Below, in pieces: positions 11,215 through 19,286 of a DNA stretch of 64,000 nucleotides. Source of the stretch: Thiohalomonas denitrificans. Its GTDB lineage: Bacteria; Pseudomonadota; Gammaproteobacteria; Thiohalomonadales; Thiohalomonadaceae. The notes beneath the pieces were generated by a model. The model was not told the origin of the DNA. It searched no databases and worked only from the letters and a program-made list of their open reading frames with translations. Location: positions 310,001-374,000 of the forward strand of contig NZ_FMWD01000002.1 of NCBI RefSeq assembly GCF_900102855.1, read 5' to 3'. The position numbers were made by a program, and so were the translations under genes. Numbering within the stretch: the stretch's first letter is position 1; each line of letters begins with the position of its first letter.

Positions 11215-12499
11215 ATGGGCTTCGGTTCAGATACGGGAGCTTTTGGCTGACTCGTTCGCGGGCGACTGGGGCGATAGTCCTGAGCCGACGACCGCACGGG
11301 TGCTGCGAGCTACCGATATTGATAACGAGGGGAATATCATTGGAGGTGGGGCGCCACGTCGGATAGCACCGTCGACGATTGCTCGTAAGGCGCTGGCGGA
11401 CGGCGATACGCTACTTGAAGCGTCGGGTGGCAGTACGGATAAACCGGTTGGTCGAGTCGCTTACTTTGACCAATCGAAGGCGGGGACCGGAGACTATCTG
11501 TGCTCGAATTTCTTTAAAACGCTGCGTCCCAAGAAGGAGCATGATTCAAAGTTCGTCTTTTGGAAACTCCACTGGTTTTACAACCAGAGCCAAATACTAG
11601 CGTTTCAGCAGCAGACGACGGGGATCATAAACCTCAAATTTGAGGAATACCTATCCGCGCCCGTTGATGTGCCCAGCGAGGCGACAGAGGAAGCCAAGAT
11701 CACCCAAATCCTCGACACCCTGGACACCCAAATCCGCCAGACCGAGGCGCTGATCGCCAAGCTGGAGCGCATCAAGCAGGGCCTGCTCACAGACCTGCTC
11801 ACCCGCGGCATCGACCAAAACGGTCAACTCCGCCCCACCCCCGACCAGGCCCCGCACCTCTACAAAGACTCGCCCTTGGGGCGGATTCCGAGGGAGTGGA
11901 CGACTCAAATGACAGGAGAAGTCTGTTCCAGCATCGTACCCGGACGTAACAAACCGATGCTAGACGGTGGTGAGTTTCCGTGGGTGACAGTCACTGACTT
12001 GAGCGAAAATCGTGTCGCTCAATCCCGGTTGGGGCTGTCGGTTTCAGCTTCTTCGCTAAAAAAAGCTGTCGGACGCACGATACCAGCCGGCAGCGTTATT
12101 ATGAGCTGTGTAGGAGAATTTGGAATAGCTTCGATTGCGAGTTGCGATCTTGTGATAAACCAGCAGCTTCATGCATTCGTACCGAGCCGAGCGCTCGAAG
12201 CCGAGTGGCTAATGCATATCCTAAGAGTCGAAGGCCCCCTTATGGATCGGATGGCAACCCAAACGACAATTAAGTACTTAAATAAAACGGGTTGTGAATC
12301 GGTGCCAATAGTAATTCCTTCAACAGGCGAGCAGGTGCGAGCGTTGGAGATCGTGAGACAGCATGAGTCTCAGACAGACCACGCTAAAGAAGAACTCGAT
12401 AAACTCAGACTCGCAAAAGACGGCTTAATGGACGACCTCCTAACCGGCCGCGTCCGCGTCACCCCACTGCTGGGCGCCGCCGACCAGGCCCACGCCTAA
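11207..12499 (+). CDS. hsdS: Type I restriction-modification system, specificity subunit
   Basis: A 430-residue DNA-recognition subunit with two target-recognition domains (about 1-160 and 215-375). Each is followed by a conserved helical spacer: [20 protein letters not shown]... at about 163 and [18 protein letters not shown]... at about 380. The two recognition domains are visibly less GC-rich than the spacers and neighbouring genes, as expected for parts that are swapped between strains. The predicted target is a split sequence; its bases cannot be read from the protein. The start overlaps the hsdM stop. Confidence 0.93.
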
Positions 12500-12518
12500 C
12501 TAACAAGAAAAACGAGCC

Positions 12519-15500
12519 ATGCAAGGACCTGAGTATAAGGACGTTGAGCTGCCTTTCATCCAGCAACTGCAAGGGATGGGGTGGGAGACCATCGAGGGTT
12601 CGGTGGAGAACCCTGCCGTAACCTCCCGCGACAGCTTCGCCCAGGTGATCCAGGAGGAGGTGCTGCGCGAGCAGGTCCGCCGCATAAATCCCCGCGAAGG
12701 CAAGCCCTGGCTGGACGAGGAGCGACTCTCGCAGGCCGTCGGTGCCCTGACCCGTATTCCTGCCGTCAAGCTCATGGAGGCCAACCAGCAGGCCACCGAG
12801 CTGCTCCTGAAAGGCATCTCCATCGACGGCCTGCCCGACTGGGACGGTGGCCGCGGCCAGACAATCCGCTACATCGACTGGGACCACCCCGAGAACAACC
12901 GCTTCACCGTCATCAACCAGTACAAGGTGAAGTGCCCGCCAGGTCACGACAGCGTCAAGGGTCACATCATCCCCGACATCGTCCTGTTGGTGAATGGAAT
13001 TCCGCTGGTGGTGGTCGAATGCAAGAGCCGCATCGTCCCGGAGGGGATGGCTGAGGCGGTGGACCAGTTGCGCCGCTATTCCAACCAGCGCAAGGCTGCC
13101 TTCGAGGTGGAGGAGAACGAGGGCGCTCCGGCCCTGTTCCATACCAACCAGTTTGTCATCGCCACCAACTTCGACGACGCCCAGGTAGGCACGATCAGCG
13201 CCGCCTTCGAGCACTACCTGAACTGGAAGACGGTGGAGCCCCGCACCGAGGCGGAAGTTGCGGTCGAGCTGGGCGAGAGCCAGCTTTCCAGCCAGCAGCG
13301 GCTCATCGCCGGCATGCTGGACCGGCGCAACCTCCTCGACATCATCCGCCACTACGCCTTGTTTACCACCCTGGGCGGCCAGACCGTCAAGCTGGTCTGC
13401 CGCTACCAGCAGTTCCGTGCCGTCACCCGCACCATCGAGCGCCTCAAGATCGGCAAGACCCGCCGGGAGGACGGCGAGCACGACCGCCGAGGGGGCATCA
13501 TCTGGCATACCCAGGGCAGCGGGAAGAGCCTGACCATGGTGTTCCTGGTGCGAAAGCTCCGCACCGACCCGGCTCTGCGCCGCTTCAAGGTGGTGGTGAT
13601 CACCGACCGCAAGGACCTCCAGCAGCAGCTCTCAGAGACCGCCAGCCTGGCCGGCGAGAGCGTCGAGGTGGCGAAGAAGACCAGTAAGGTGAAGGCCCTG
13701 ATCAAACGCCCCGGACCGGGACTGGTGTTCGCCACCATCCAGAAGTACCGCGAGCACGATAAGGCTTACCCCATGAAGGAGGAGACACTGGGCTGGGGTC
13801 GCCGGGTCGCGGAGGACGCTCCGGTTAAGCCGCCCAAGGTCAGCAAGCCCTTCGATGTACTCAACGAGAGCGAGGACATCCTGGTGATGGTGGACGAGGC
13901 CCACCGCACCCAGGCCGGTGACCTACACGCCAACCTGCTCCAGGCCCTGCCCAACTGTGCCCGCATCGGTTTCACCGGTACTCCCATCATCATGGGCGAC
14001 AAGAAGCGCACCCACGATATCTTCGGGGAGTTCATCGACCGCTACACCATCAAGGAGGCGGAGCGCGACGGGTCCACGGTGCCCATCCTCTACGAGGGCC
14101 GCACCGCCACCGGTGCCGTCAAGGAGGGCGGCAGCCTGGATGACCTGTTCGAGGACCTGTTCCGGGAGCGGACCAGGGAGGAGCTGGAGGCCATCAAGAA
14201 GAAGTACGCCACCAAAGGGCATATCCTGGAGGCGCCCAAGCTCATCGAGGAGAAGGCGGCGGACATGCTCCGCCACTACGTCACCTACATTCTGCCCAAC
14301 GGCTACAAGGCGCAGGTGGTGGCCTACAGCCGCCGGGCGGCCATCCGCTACCAGGAATACTTCGAGCAGGCCCGCAAGGCGCTGCAGGAGGAGGCGATGG
14401 CCCTGAGCCCCGCAGACAAGGCCATGGACGACGAGGCGCTGATGCAGCGGCCCGCACGGGTCCAGGCGACCGTCCAGGCCTGGCGCCAGCGGGAGCGGCT
14501 GGGGCGACTGGAGTTCGCAGTGATCATCAGTGGTGGCAACAACGACGATCCGAGCTGGGCCAGGTGGAGCGACCGGGCCGCGGTGGAGGATCATATCAAG
14601 CGCTTCAAGCGGCCGATGACCCACAAGGACCCGGAGAAGGCCGACCCGCTCGCCTTCCTCATCGTCAAATCCATGCTGCTAACCGGCTTCGATGCGCCCA
14701 TCGAGGGGGTCATGTACCTGGACCGGCCAATCCGGGAGGCGGAGCTGTTGCAGGCCATCGCCCGCGTCAACCGTACCGGCCACGGCAAACAGCACGGCAT
14801 CCTGGTGGACTACTACGGGGTGGCCAACCACCTGAAGGAGGCCCTAGCCGCGTATAGCGCCGAGGACGTGGAAGGGGCCCTCCAGAGCCTGAAGGACGAA
14901 ATCCCGCTGCTGCGCGACCGCCATCTGCGAGCCGTGGACGTGCTGCGGGCCCACGGGGTCGAAAGCCTGGACGACATCGAGGAGGCGGTAATCGCCCTCG
15001 CCGACGAACAGGTGCGTGCCGAGTTCACAGTCAAGCTCAAGCAATTCACCCAGTCCCTGGACGAGGTCCTACCCCGGCCCGAGGGCCTGGAGTTTACCGC
15101 TGATGCCAGGAAGCTGGCCTACATCCATGCAGTGGCCCGCAACCGCTACAAGGACACGCCGGCGCTCGGCAAGGATGTCGGGGCCAAGGTGCGCAAGCTC
15201 ATCGACGACTACGTGATCTCGCTCGGCATCGACCCGAAGATCCCGCCGGTACAGCTGACCGATGCCGAGTTCGACAGCCATGTCCGCCGCCAGGTCAGCG
15301 ACCGGGCCAAGGCCTCGGAGATGGAGCACGCCATCCGCTCCCATATCCGCAAGCACCTGGACGAGGACCCGGTGAAGTACGGCAAGCTGAGTGAACGGCT
15401 CAACGAGCTGCTGCACAACTTGGAGGACCAGTGGGAGGCCCAGGTCGAAGCCTTCGAGGGGCTGATCCACGAGTTGCGAGAGGATCAGCCAATCCCCGGA

Positions 15501-15827
15501 GAGGAGCCGTCAGGGCTGCCGCCCCACTACCTGCCCTTCCTGCGCCGGCTCACCGAGGCCAAGCTCGGCGACAAGGCGGAGCCGGACGGTGACACCGCGG
15601 CGGTCCTCAATGAGGCGACGATCGAGATCGTGGATACCATCATCGGAGAGATCCGAATTCCCGATTTTTGGAAGCCCTCCCATATTCCCGATCAGGAGCG
15701 CCTCAAAGGCCGCCTGTTCGAAGAACTGTTCAATCGCCGCCTGCTCCCCCTCAAAACGCTCGACGCGGCCGTAGACAAGCTGATGGAGCTGGCACGGGCT
15801 AACCACGAGAAGCTGATCAAGGTATGA
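12519..15827 (+). CDS. hsdR: Type I restriction-modification system, restriction (translocase-nuclease) subunit
   Basis: A 1102-residue motor and nuclease. The N-terminal PD-(D/E)xK site is visible as D153 in DIVLLVNG and E167-x-K169 in VVVECKS. Two RecA-like helicase domains follow, with Walker A TQGSGKS (about 331-337) and DEAH (459-462), and a long helical C-terminus contacts HsdM/HsdS. The full length and intact motifs suggest an active enzyme that cuts unmethylated foreign DNA. It starts 20 bp after hsdS, completing an hsdM-hsdS-hsdR operon. Its last roughly 240 bp are duplicated about 2.3 kb downstream. Confidence 0.95.
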   Translation: MQGPEYKDVELPFIQQLQGMGWETIEGSVENPAVTSRDSFAQVIQEEVLREQVRRINPREGKPWLDEERLSQAVGALTRIPAVKLMEANQQATELLLKGISIDGLPDWDGGRGQTIRYIDWDHPENNRFTVINQYKVKCPPGHDSVKGHIIPDIVLLVNGIPLVVVECKSRIVPEGMAEAVDQLRRYSNQRKAAFEVEENEGAPALFHTNQFVIATNFDDAQVGTISAAFEHYLNWKTVEPRTEAEVAVELGESQLSSQQRLIAGMLDRRNLLDIIRHYALFTTLGGQTVKLVCRYQQFRAVTRTIERLKIGKTRREDGEHDRRGGIIWHTQGSGKSLTMVFLVRKLRTDPALRRFKVVVITDRKDLQQQLSETASLAGESVEVAKKTSKVKALIKRPGPGLVFATIQKYREHDKAYPMKEETLGWGRRVAEDAPVKPPKVSKPFDVLNESEDILVMVDEAHRTQAGDLHANLLQALPNCARIGFTGTPIIMGDKKRTHDIFGEFIDRYTIKEAERDGSTVPILYEGRTATGAVKEGGSLDDLFEDLFRERTREELEAIKKKYATKGHILEAPKLIEEKAADMLRHYVTYILPNGYKAQVVAYSRRAAIRYQEYFEQARKALQEEAMALSPADKAMDDEALMQRPARVQATVQAWRQRERLGRLEFAVIISGGNNDDPSWARWSDRAAVEDHIKRFKRPMTHKDPEKADPLAFLIVKSMLLTGFDAPIEGVMYLDRPIREAELLQAIARVNRTGHGKQHGILVDYYGVANHLKEALAAYSAEDVEGALQSLKDEIPLLRDRHLRAVDVLRAHGVESLDDIEEAVIALADEQVRAEFTVKLKQFTQSLDEVLPRPEGLEFTADARKLAYIHAVARNRYKDTPALGKDVGAKVRKLIDDYVISLGIDPKIPPVQLTDAEFDSHVRRQVSDRAKASEMEHAIRSHIRKHLDEDPVKYGKLSERLNELLHNLEDQWEAQVEAFEGLIHELREDQPIPGEEPSGLPPHYLPFLRRLTEAKLGDKAEPDGDTAAVLNEATIEIVDTIIGEIRIPDFWKPSHIPDQERLKGRLFEELFNRRLLPLKTLDAAVDKLMELARANHEKLIKV

Positions 15828-15945
15828 GCGCATTCCAGGTCGATGACCTCGCCTTTGATCTGCGACTGAGCCGCCGCCGAAGGACGGTGCAGATCACCGT
15901 CGACCGACGGCGAGCTGGTCCTGGCAGCGCCCCGTGGCACCGATG
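15586..15945 (+). repeat. Left copy of a diverged hsdR-end / metallopeptidase-start duplication
   Basis: This stretch covers the intact 3' end of hsdR and the first part of a YgjP-like gene. A second, diverged copy lies at about 17922-18270. Between the copies sits the three-gene TIGR04255-type cassette. In the left copy hsdR is intact and the metallopeptidase is broken; in the right copy it is the reverse. Confidence 0.8.
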
Positions 15946-15960
15946 AGGACGGGAAGCGGC
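15824..15960 (+). pseudogene. 5' fragment of the YgjP-like metallopeptidase gene
   Basis: It begins with an ATG overlapping the hsdR stop and reads MSAFQVDDLAFDLRLSRRRR, identical to the start of the complete gene at 18148. It then goes out of frame near 15905 and loses similarity by about 15960. No catalytic region remains, so it cannot make an active protein. Confidence 0.8.
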
Positions 15961-16010
15961 GGAATTATTCGTTTAGCAGCAGGACTAGGATTTTTCCCGC
16001 ACAGAATCAC

Positions 16011-16418
16011 TCATTCAAACTGTGGAGGAACAACCCAAACCGCCGCACGGGATAGGTGACGCTTTATCTTTTTGCTTTTGCTCCCCACAACTAAGCCGTG
16101 CGCTGGCTCTTCATCCACAGGATCTCGAACTATTATTTGCTCGCTGCTCCGGGCGTCCTGAGCGGTAATGGCGGCTAAAGCCATGTCGTCATGACCTTCA
16201 AGGGCGCTCTCCGGCGGGCGCCCGGACTCCGCCAGAGTATCTTCAAGTACAACTGACATGGGGGAACCATATCGATCATTATCAAATGCAACAGAAGTAG
16301 GGCGCCATGCACCCCGATTGTTGTCCCAAACTATCCAAAGGTCGGGAGCTAATATAACGCGTCTAAAGAGTCGCGTTTCGTCCAGAATCGACGGATCATC
16401 CACGTAATCTTCGGACAT
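16011..16418 (-). CDS. Third gene of a TIGR04255-type cassette, unknown function
   Basis: A 135-residue soluble protein with no membrane segment. Visible conserved-looking stretches are LFRRVI, WRPTSVAFDN, SPMSVVLEDT, DPVDEEPAHGLVVG and a basic C-terminus ending AAVWVVPP. From memory, short proteins with this order (RPSSxAF, MSV, PxHAxVxG, WVxxP) recur beside TIGR04255 genes, but no function is known. An upstream TTG is in frame; the ATG at 16418 is preferred. It is the last gene of the cassette, 26 bp after the middle gene. Base composition is lower in GC than hsdR, consistent with separate acquisition. Confidence 0.7.
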   Translation of the reverse strand: MSEDYVDDPSILDETRLFRRVILAPDLWIVWDNNRGAWRPTSVAFDNDRYGSPMSVVLEDTLAESGRPPESALEGHDDMALAAITAQDARSSEQIIVRDPVDEEPAHGLVVGSKSKKIKRHLSRAAVWVVPPQFE

Positions 16419-16444
16419 TCCCAAAATTCTCTGTCGTGGCCCCG

Positions 16445-16939
16445 CTAGGCTGGGTTTTCTTCGGCCGACAGGTCCTCGATCAGCGTTTTCAAATGCCGCA
16501 AGTCATAGCTTACGCTGCCTTCCCACTCGTTTCCGTTCTTATGGTCCTCGAAAAGGACTTCGATCTGAGTGGGTCGCACTACTTCGATCTCTAAATCGAT
16601 CCCGTTTGTATGCCACTCGATTTGAACGCCTCCCGAAGGCGTGGGGACGATGCTCGGTTCCGGAGTTCCGGCCGAACAAAGTCCCATCAAAGCTTCAATA
16701 ACAACTTTGATGTTTTCACTAGCGATAGTAAGCGCGCCATACGAGTCCCAGTTCTGAGGAAGTGCGGCGATCCTTTCAAGCCGGCTGATCGCTCGTTTGA
16801 TCCAATGTGGTGCCCAGTCGCTGGTCAGTGCTTCATCAGCCCGAGAGGTATTTGGTTGCCCCGGAATTTCCGTAAATTCCCGGTTCTGTATCTGTCCAAA
16901 ACCGTTACTTAGAGTATAAGCTTGGTTCGGTACAGCCAT
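16445..16939 (-). CDS. Middle gene of a TIGR04255-type cassette, unknown function
   Basis: A 164-residue soluble protein. Two features stand out: LPQNWDSYGA (about 62-71 from the start used) and GGVQIEWHTNGIDLEIEV, which gives a beta-rich C-terminal half. I recall the NWDxYGA and GGxQxEW pattern in uncharacterised proteins encoded next to TIGR04255 proteins. The start at 16939 overlaps the stop of the preceding gene as TAATG, which implies translational coupling. An alternative start five codons earlier exists. Confidence 0.7.
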   Translation of the reverse strand: MAVPNQAYTLSNGFGQIQNREFTEIPGQPNTSRADEALTSDWAPHWIKRAISRLERIAALPQNWDSYGALTIASENIKVVIEALMGLCSAGTPEPSIVPTPSGGVQIEWHTNGIDLEIEVVRPTQIEVLFEDHKNGNEWEGSVSYDLRHLKTLIEDLSAEENPA

Positions 16940-17754
16940 TATTTTCGCCTCCAATGCATGTGCATCAATGGTGTTGTCATTTTTGTAAACTGGTCGACTA
17001 TCGCGCTGCGGCCAAAATCAAAAAATTTAATCACTCCATCCAGACCCTCGCCCAGCGGACGTCCTCTAGCGGTAAGCGTAAAGACATATACCGGCATCTT
17101 GTCACTGGCACGATAGCCAGGCCGGGAGTTGACCCGCAAACGACCTACGAACTCATCTTCTTTATGCATCAGGAAGTTCAGATTTGCTGAAACATCTTCC
17201 AAGACGATTCCCTCGGAAGTTCCAAAATTTTGCCAAAAGCTAAAGATCGTCGCGTAATCACAATGCTCTCGCCAGGATTCATCCGCGGGGATATGATTGA
17301 TATAGGTAATTTCGCATTGCGTCGGTACAAGCCGGCCAATCCCCTCTTGGACCAAGAAACGTGAGAACAGCTCATAATCTTCGACGAATTTTGGGCGGAC
17401 ATGGCTTTCATAGCGAGGATATTCATTCACATCATTTATCCGACGCCAATTGCGGATGAAACGATCTTGTTGGATTTGAATCAATTCCTGGCCATTCTTA
17501 TTTAGAAACCAGATACGCGGGATTGGTGGCATTTCCCGGAGAGCGAATCGCAGCTGTGGAGTCTCTGGAGGCACTCCGATTCGCTCGATGGATGGTTCTA
17601 GCGGCGGATGTTGCTCGATGTCGGTAAAACGATCCTTCACACGATGCCAGAATGAGCCGATCTCCGGAATCGATAGCGTCGTTAGCGGCTCAAATTGAAC
17701 GTCGAGTACCACCTCCGTAAGAGGAGGGGCGCCGAATTCAGGAAGGTTTGGCAT
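16939..17754 (-). CDS. TIGR04255 family protein
   Basis: A 271-residue soluble protein with the family's N-terminal signature APPLTEVVLDVQFEPL (about 8-23), a central region with CEITYINHIP, and a C-terminal HxxxxxxFxxL-like end. TIGR04255 is a sporadically distributed family of unknown function that often sits in variable genome islands. It is the first gene of a three-gene minus-strand cassette inserted between hsdR and the metallopeptidase, in opposite orientation to both. The position in a restriction locus suggests a defence or toxin-like role, but that is inference. Confidence 0.8.
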   Translation of the reverse strand: MPNLPEFGAPPLTEVVLDVQFEPLTTLSIPEIGSFWHRVKDRFTDIEQHPPLEPSIERIGVPPETPQLRFALREMPPIPRIWFLNKNGQELIQIQQDRFIRNWRRINDVNEYPRYESHVRPKFVEDYELFSRFLVQEGIGRLVPTQCEITYINHIPADESWREHCDYATIFSFWQNFGTSEGIVLEDVSANLNFLMHKEDEFVGRLRVNSRPGYRASDKMPVYVFTLTARGRPLGEGLDGVIKFFDFGRSAIVDQFTKMTTPLMHMHWRRK

Positions 17755-17921
17755 TTTTTCTGATTTCGCCTATTAGAGACGGAGCGCAATCCTTGGGCAT
17801 TCACCGCCCGGTAGCGCTAATCCTATAGGTGAACTGAGCAAACATGCAAGGCTGAGGTGGTCGTTAATTATCTGGAAGGCATGTCCTTCGTCCGTGCAGA
17901 ACGCTTTAGCGTGGCCCCCGG

Positions 17922-18150
17922 GCGGGACGCGGTCCTTAACGAGGCGACTGTGATATAGTGGAGGCCATTCGACGAGAGTAAGATCCCGGATTTTTTGAAA
18001 CCTCGCACATCCCGGACCAGAGCGCCTCAAAGGGCGCCTGTTCGAAGAACTGTTCAATCGCCGCCTGCTCCCCCTGAAAACGCTCGACGCGACTGTAGAC
18101 AAGCTGATGGAGCTGGCACGGGCTAACCACAATAAGCTGATCAAGGTATG
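17922..18150 (+). pseudogene. Diverged duplicate of the hsdR 3' end
   Basis: It matches the last roughly 240 bp of hsdR, ending with the same LMELARANH-xKLIKV codons and the same ATG overlap with the metallopeptidase. Its upstream part contains stops (tgatatag near 17950) and small indels. It is therefore not a gene but the right copy of the duplication around the TIGR04255 cassette. Bases 17755-17921 hold no recognised feature apart from the likely cassette promoter. Confidence 0.8.
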
Positions 18151-18846
18151 AGCGCATTCCAGGTCGACGACCTCGCCTTTGACCTGCGACTGAGCCGCCG
18201 CCGGAGGACGGTGCAGATCACCGTCGACCGGGGCGGTGAGCTGGTCCTGGCGGCGCCCCGTGGCACCGACGAGGAGGAACTGCGCCGATTCGTGCGGGAG
18301 AAGCGCTACTGGATCTACACCAAGCTGGCGGAGAAGGCCCAACTCCAGCGCGCTATCCCAAAAAAGGAATTTGTCGACGGCGAGGGTTTCCTTTACCTCG
18401 GCTGTAGCTACCGCCTCAAGCTGGTAGACGACCCCGCCGCATCGCTCAAACTGGTCGGCGGCCGGTTCCACCTGAGCCGCGATCTAGCCGCCTCTGAGGG
18501 CCGCTCCCAGTTTGTCCGTTGGTACACCGATCACGGCTACGAATGGCTCTCGCAGAAGGTCTCCGAGTACACGCCCCGCATGGAGGTAAAGCCCGGTGGC
18601 GTAAAGGTCCAGGACCTCGGCTACCGCTGGGGCTCTTGCGGCAAGGGCAACTGGCTCTACTTCCATTGGAAAACCATCCTACTGCCTCGGACCGTCGCCG
18701 AGTACGTCGTGATCCATGAATTAGCGCATCTACATGAGGGCCACCATACCCCGGCCTTTTGGCGGCGAATCGAGCGTGCGCTCCCCGACTTCGAGCGACG
18801 GAAGCGGTGGCTTGCGGCGCATGGGATGGACGCTGAAGGGCTTTGA
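18148..18846 (+). CDS. YgjP-like (DUF45/M48-type) metallopeptidase of the type I R-M locus
   Basis: A 232-residue zinc metallopeptidase with HELAH (about 191-195) and the downstream HHTPAFW, giving the HExxH plus third-ligand arrangement of the YgjP/SprT-like family, and a GYRWGSCG motif before it. Genes of this family commonly follow hsdR in type I loci, although their role there is not settled. Here it would be the fourth gene of the operon but is separated from hsdR by the inserted cassette. Its start overlaps the end of the duplicated hsdR remnant, preserving the original coupling. Confidence 0.88.
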   Translation: MSAFQVDDLAFDLRLSRRRRTVQITVDRGGELVLAAPRGTDEEELRRFVREKRYWIYTKLAEKAQLQRAIPKKEFVDGEGFLYLGCSYRLKLVDDPAASLKLVGGRFHLSRDLAASEGRSQFVRWYTDHGYEWLSQKVSEYTPRMEVKPGGVKVQDLGYRWGSCGKGNWLYFHWKTILLPRTVAEYVVIHELAHLHEGHHTPAFWRRIERALPDFERRKRWLAAHGMDAEGL

Positions 18847-19286
18847 ACGACAGCCTCTCTCCCAGGCTTGTATCGGGAGCAGTGAAGTAGGGCGGGCTAC
18901 TCCTGCTCGTCCCAGTCATCCTGAACCCAGCCCCGTCTGGTGGGGCAACCCCGTGTCGGTTCGACTCCGACCCTCGGCACAAATCTTTTCAAGTAGTTAC
19001 CCACATCAGTCACTGTCTTTTAAATATCTTCCTCCACCTGATGAGACACTGGCGGGACACTTCGGAGCAAAATCCGCTTTCACTTGGGAGCTGGTCACTG
19101 GGCCCTTAAACTGGAGTGGGCTTGCCCCGAATTCCGCTATCGACCCTGAGCGGTCGTTCCAATGACGGAACGGAAAGCTGGTCAAAATTTACCCTCCGCC
19201 CCCTTTTCACCGGCGATTTCTCCGGCGTTGCCGCAATCCATGTAGTATGCAAGGATTCTCGCGATTAGATAACCGGATCATTTTCT
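18847..19286 (+). other. Gap holding a tRNA-Leu-like 3' half (about 18938-18981)
   Basis: Within this 440-bp gap lies the 3' half of what looks like a class II tRNA: a long variable arm (TGGGGCAACCCC), a perfect 5-bp T stem and loop (GTCGG TTCGACT CCGAC), then CCTCGGCA, the acceptor end typical of tRNA-Leu. The final CCA is not kept and no 5' half is present. It may be an attachment-site copy from an older element. The rest of the gap shows nothing I recognise. Confidence 0.5.
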
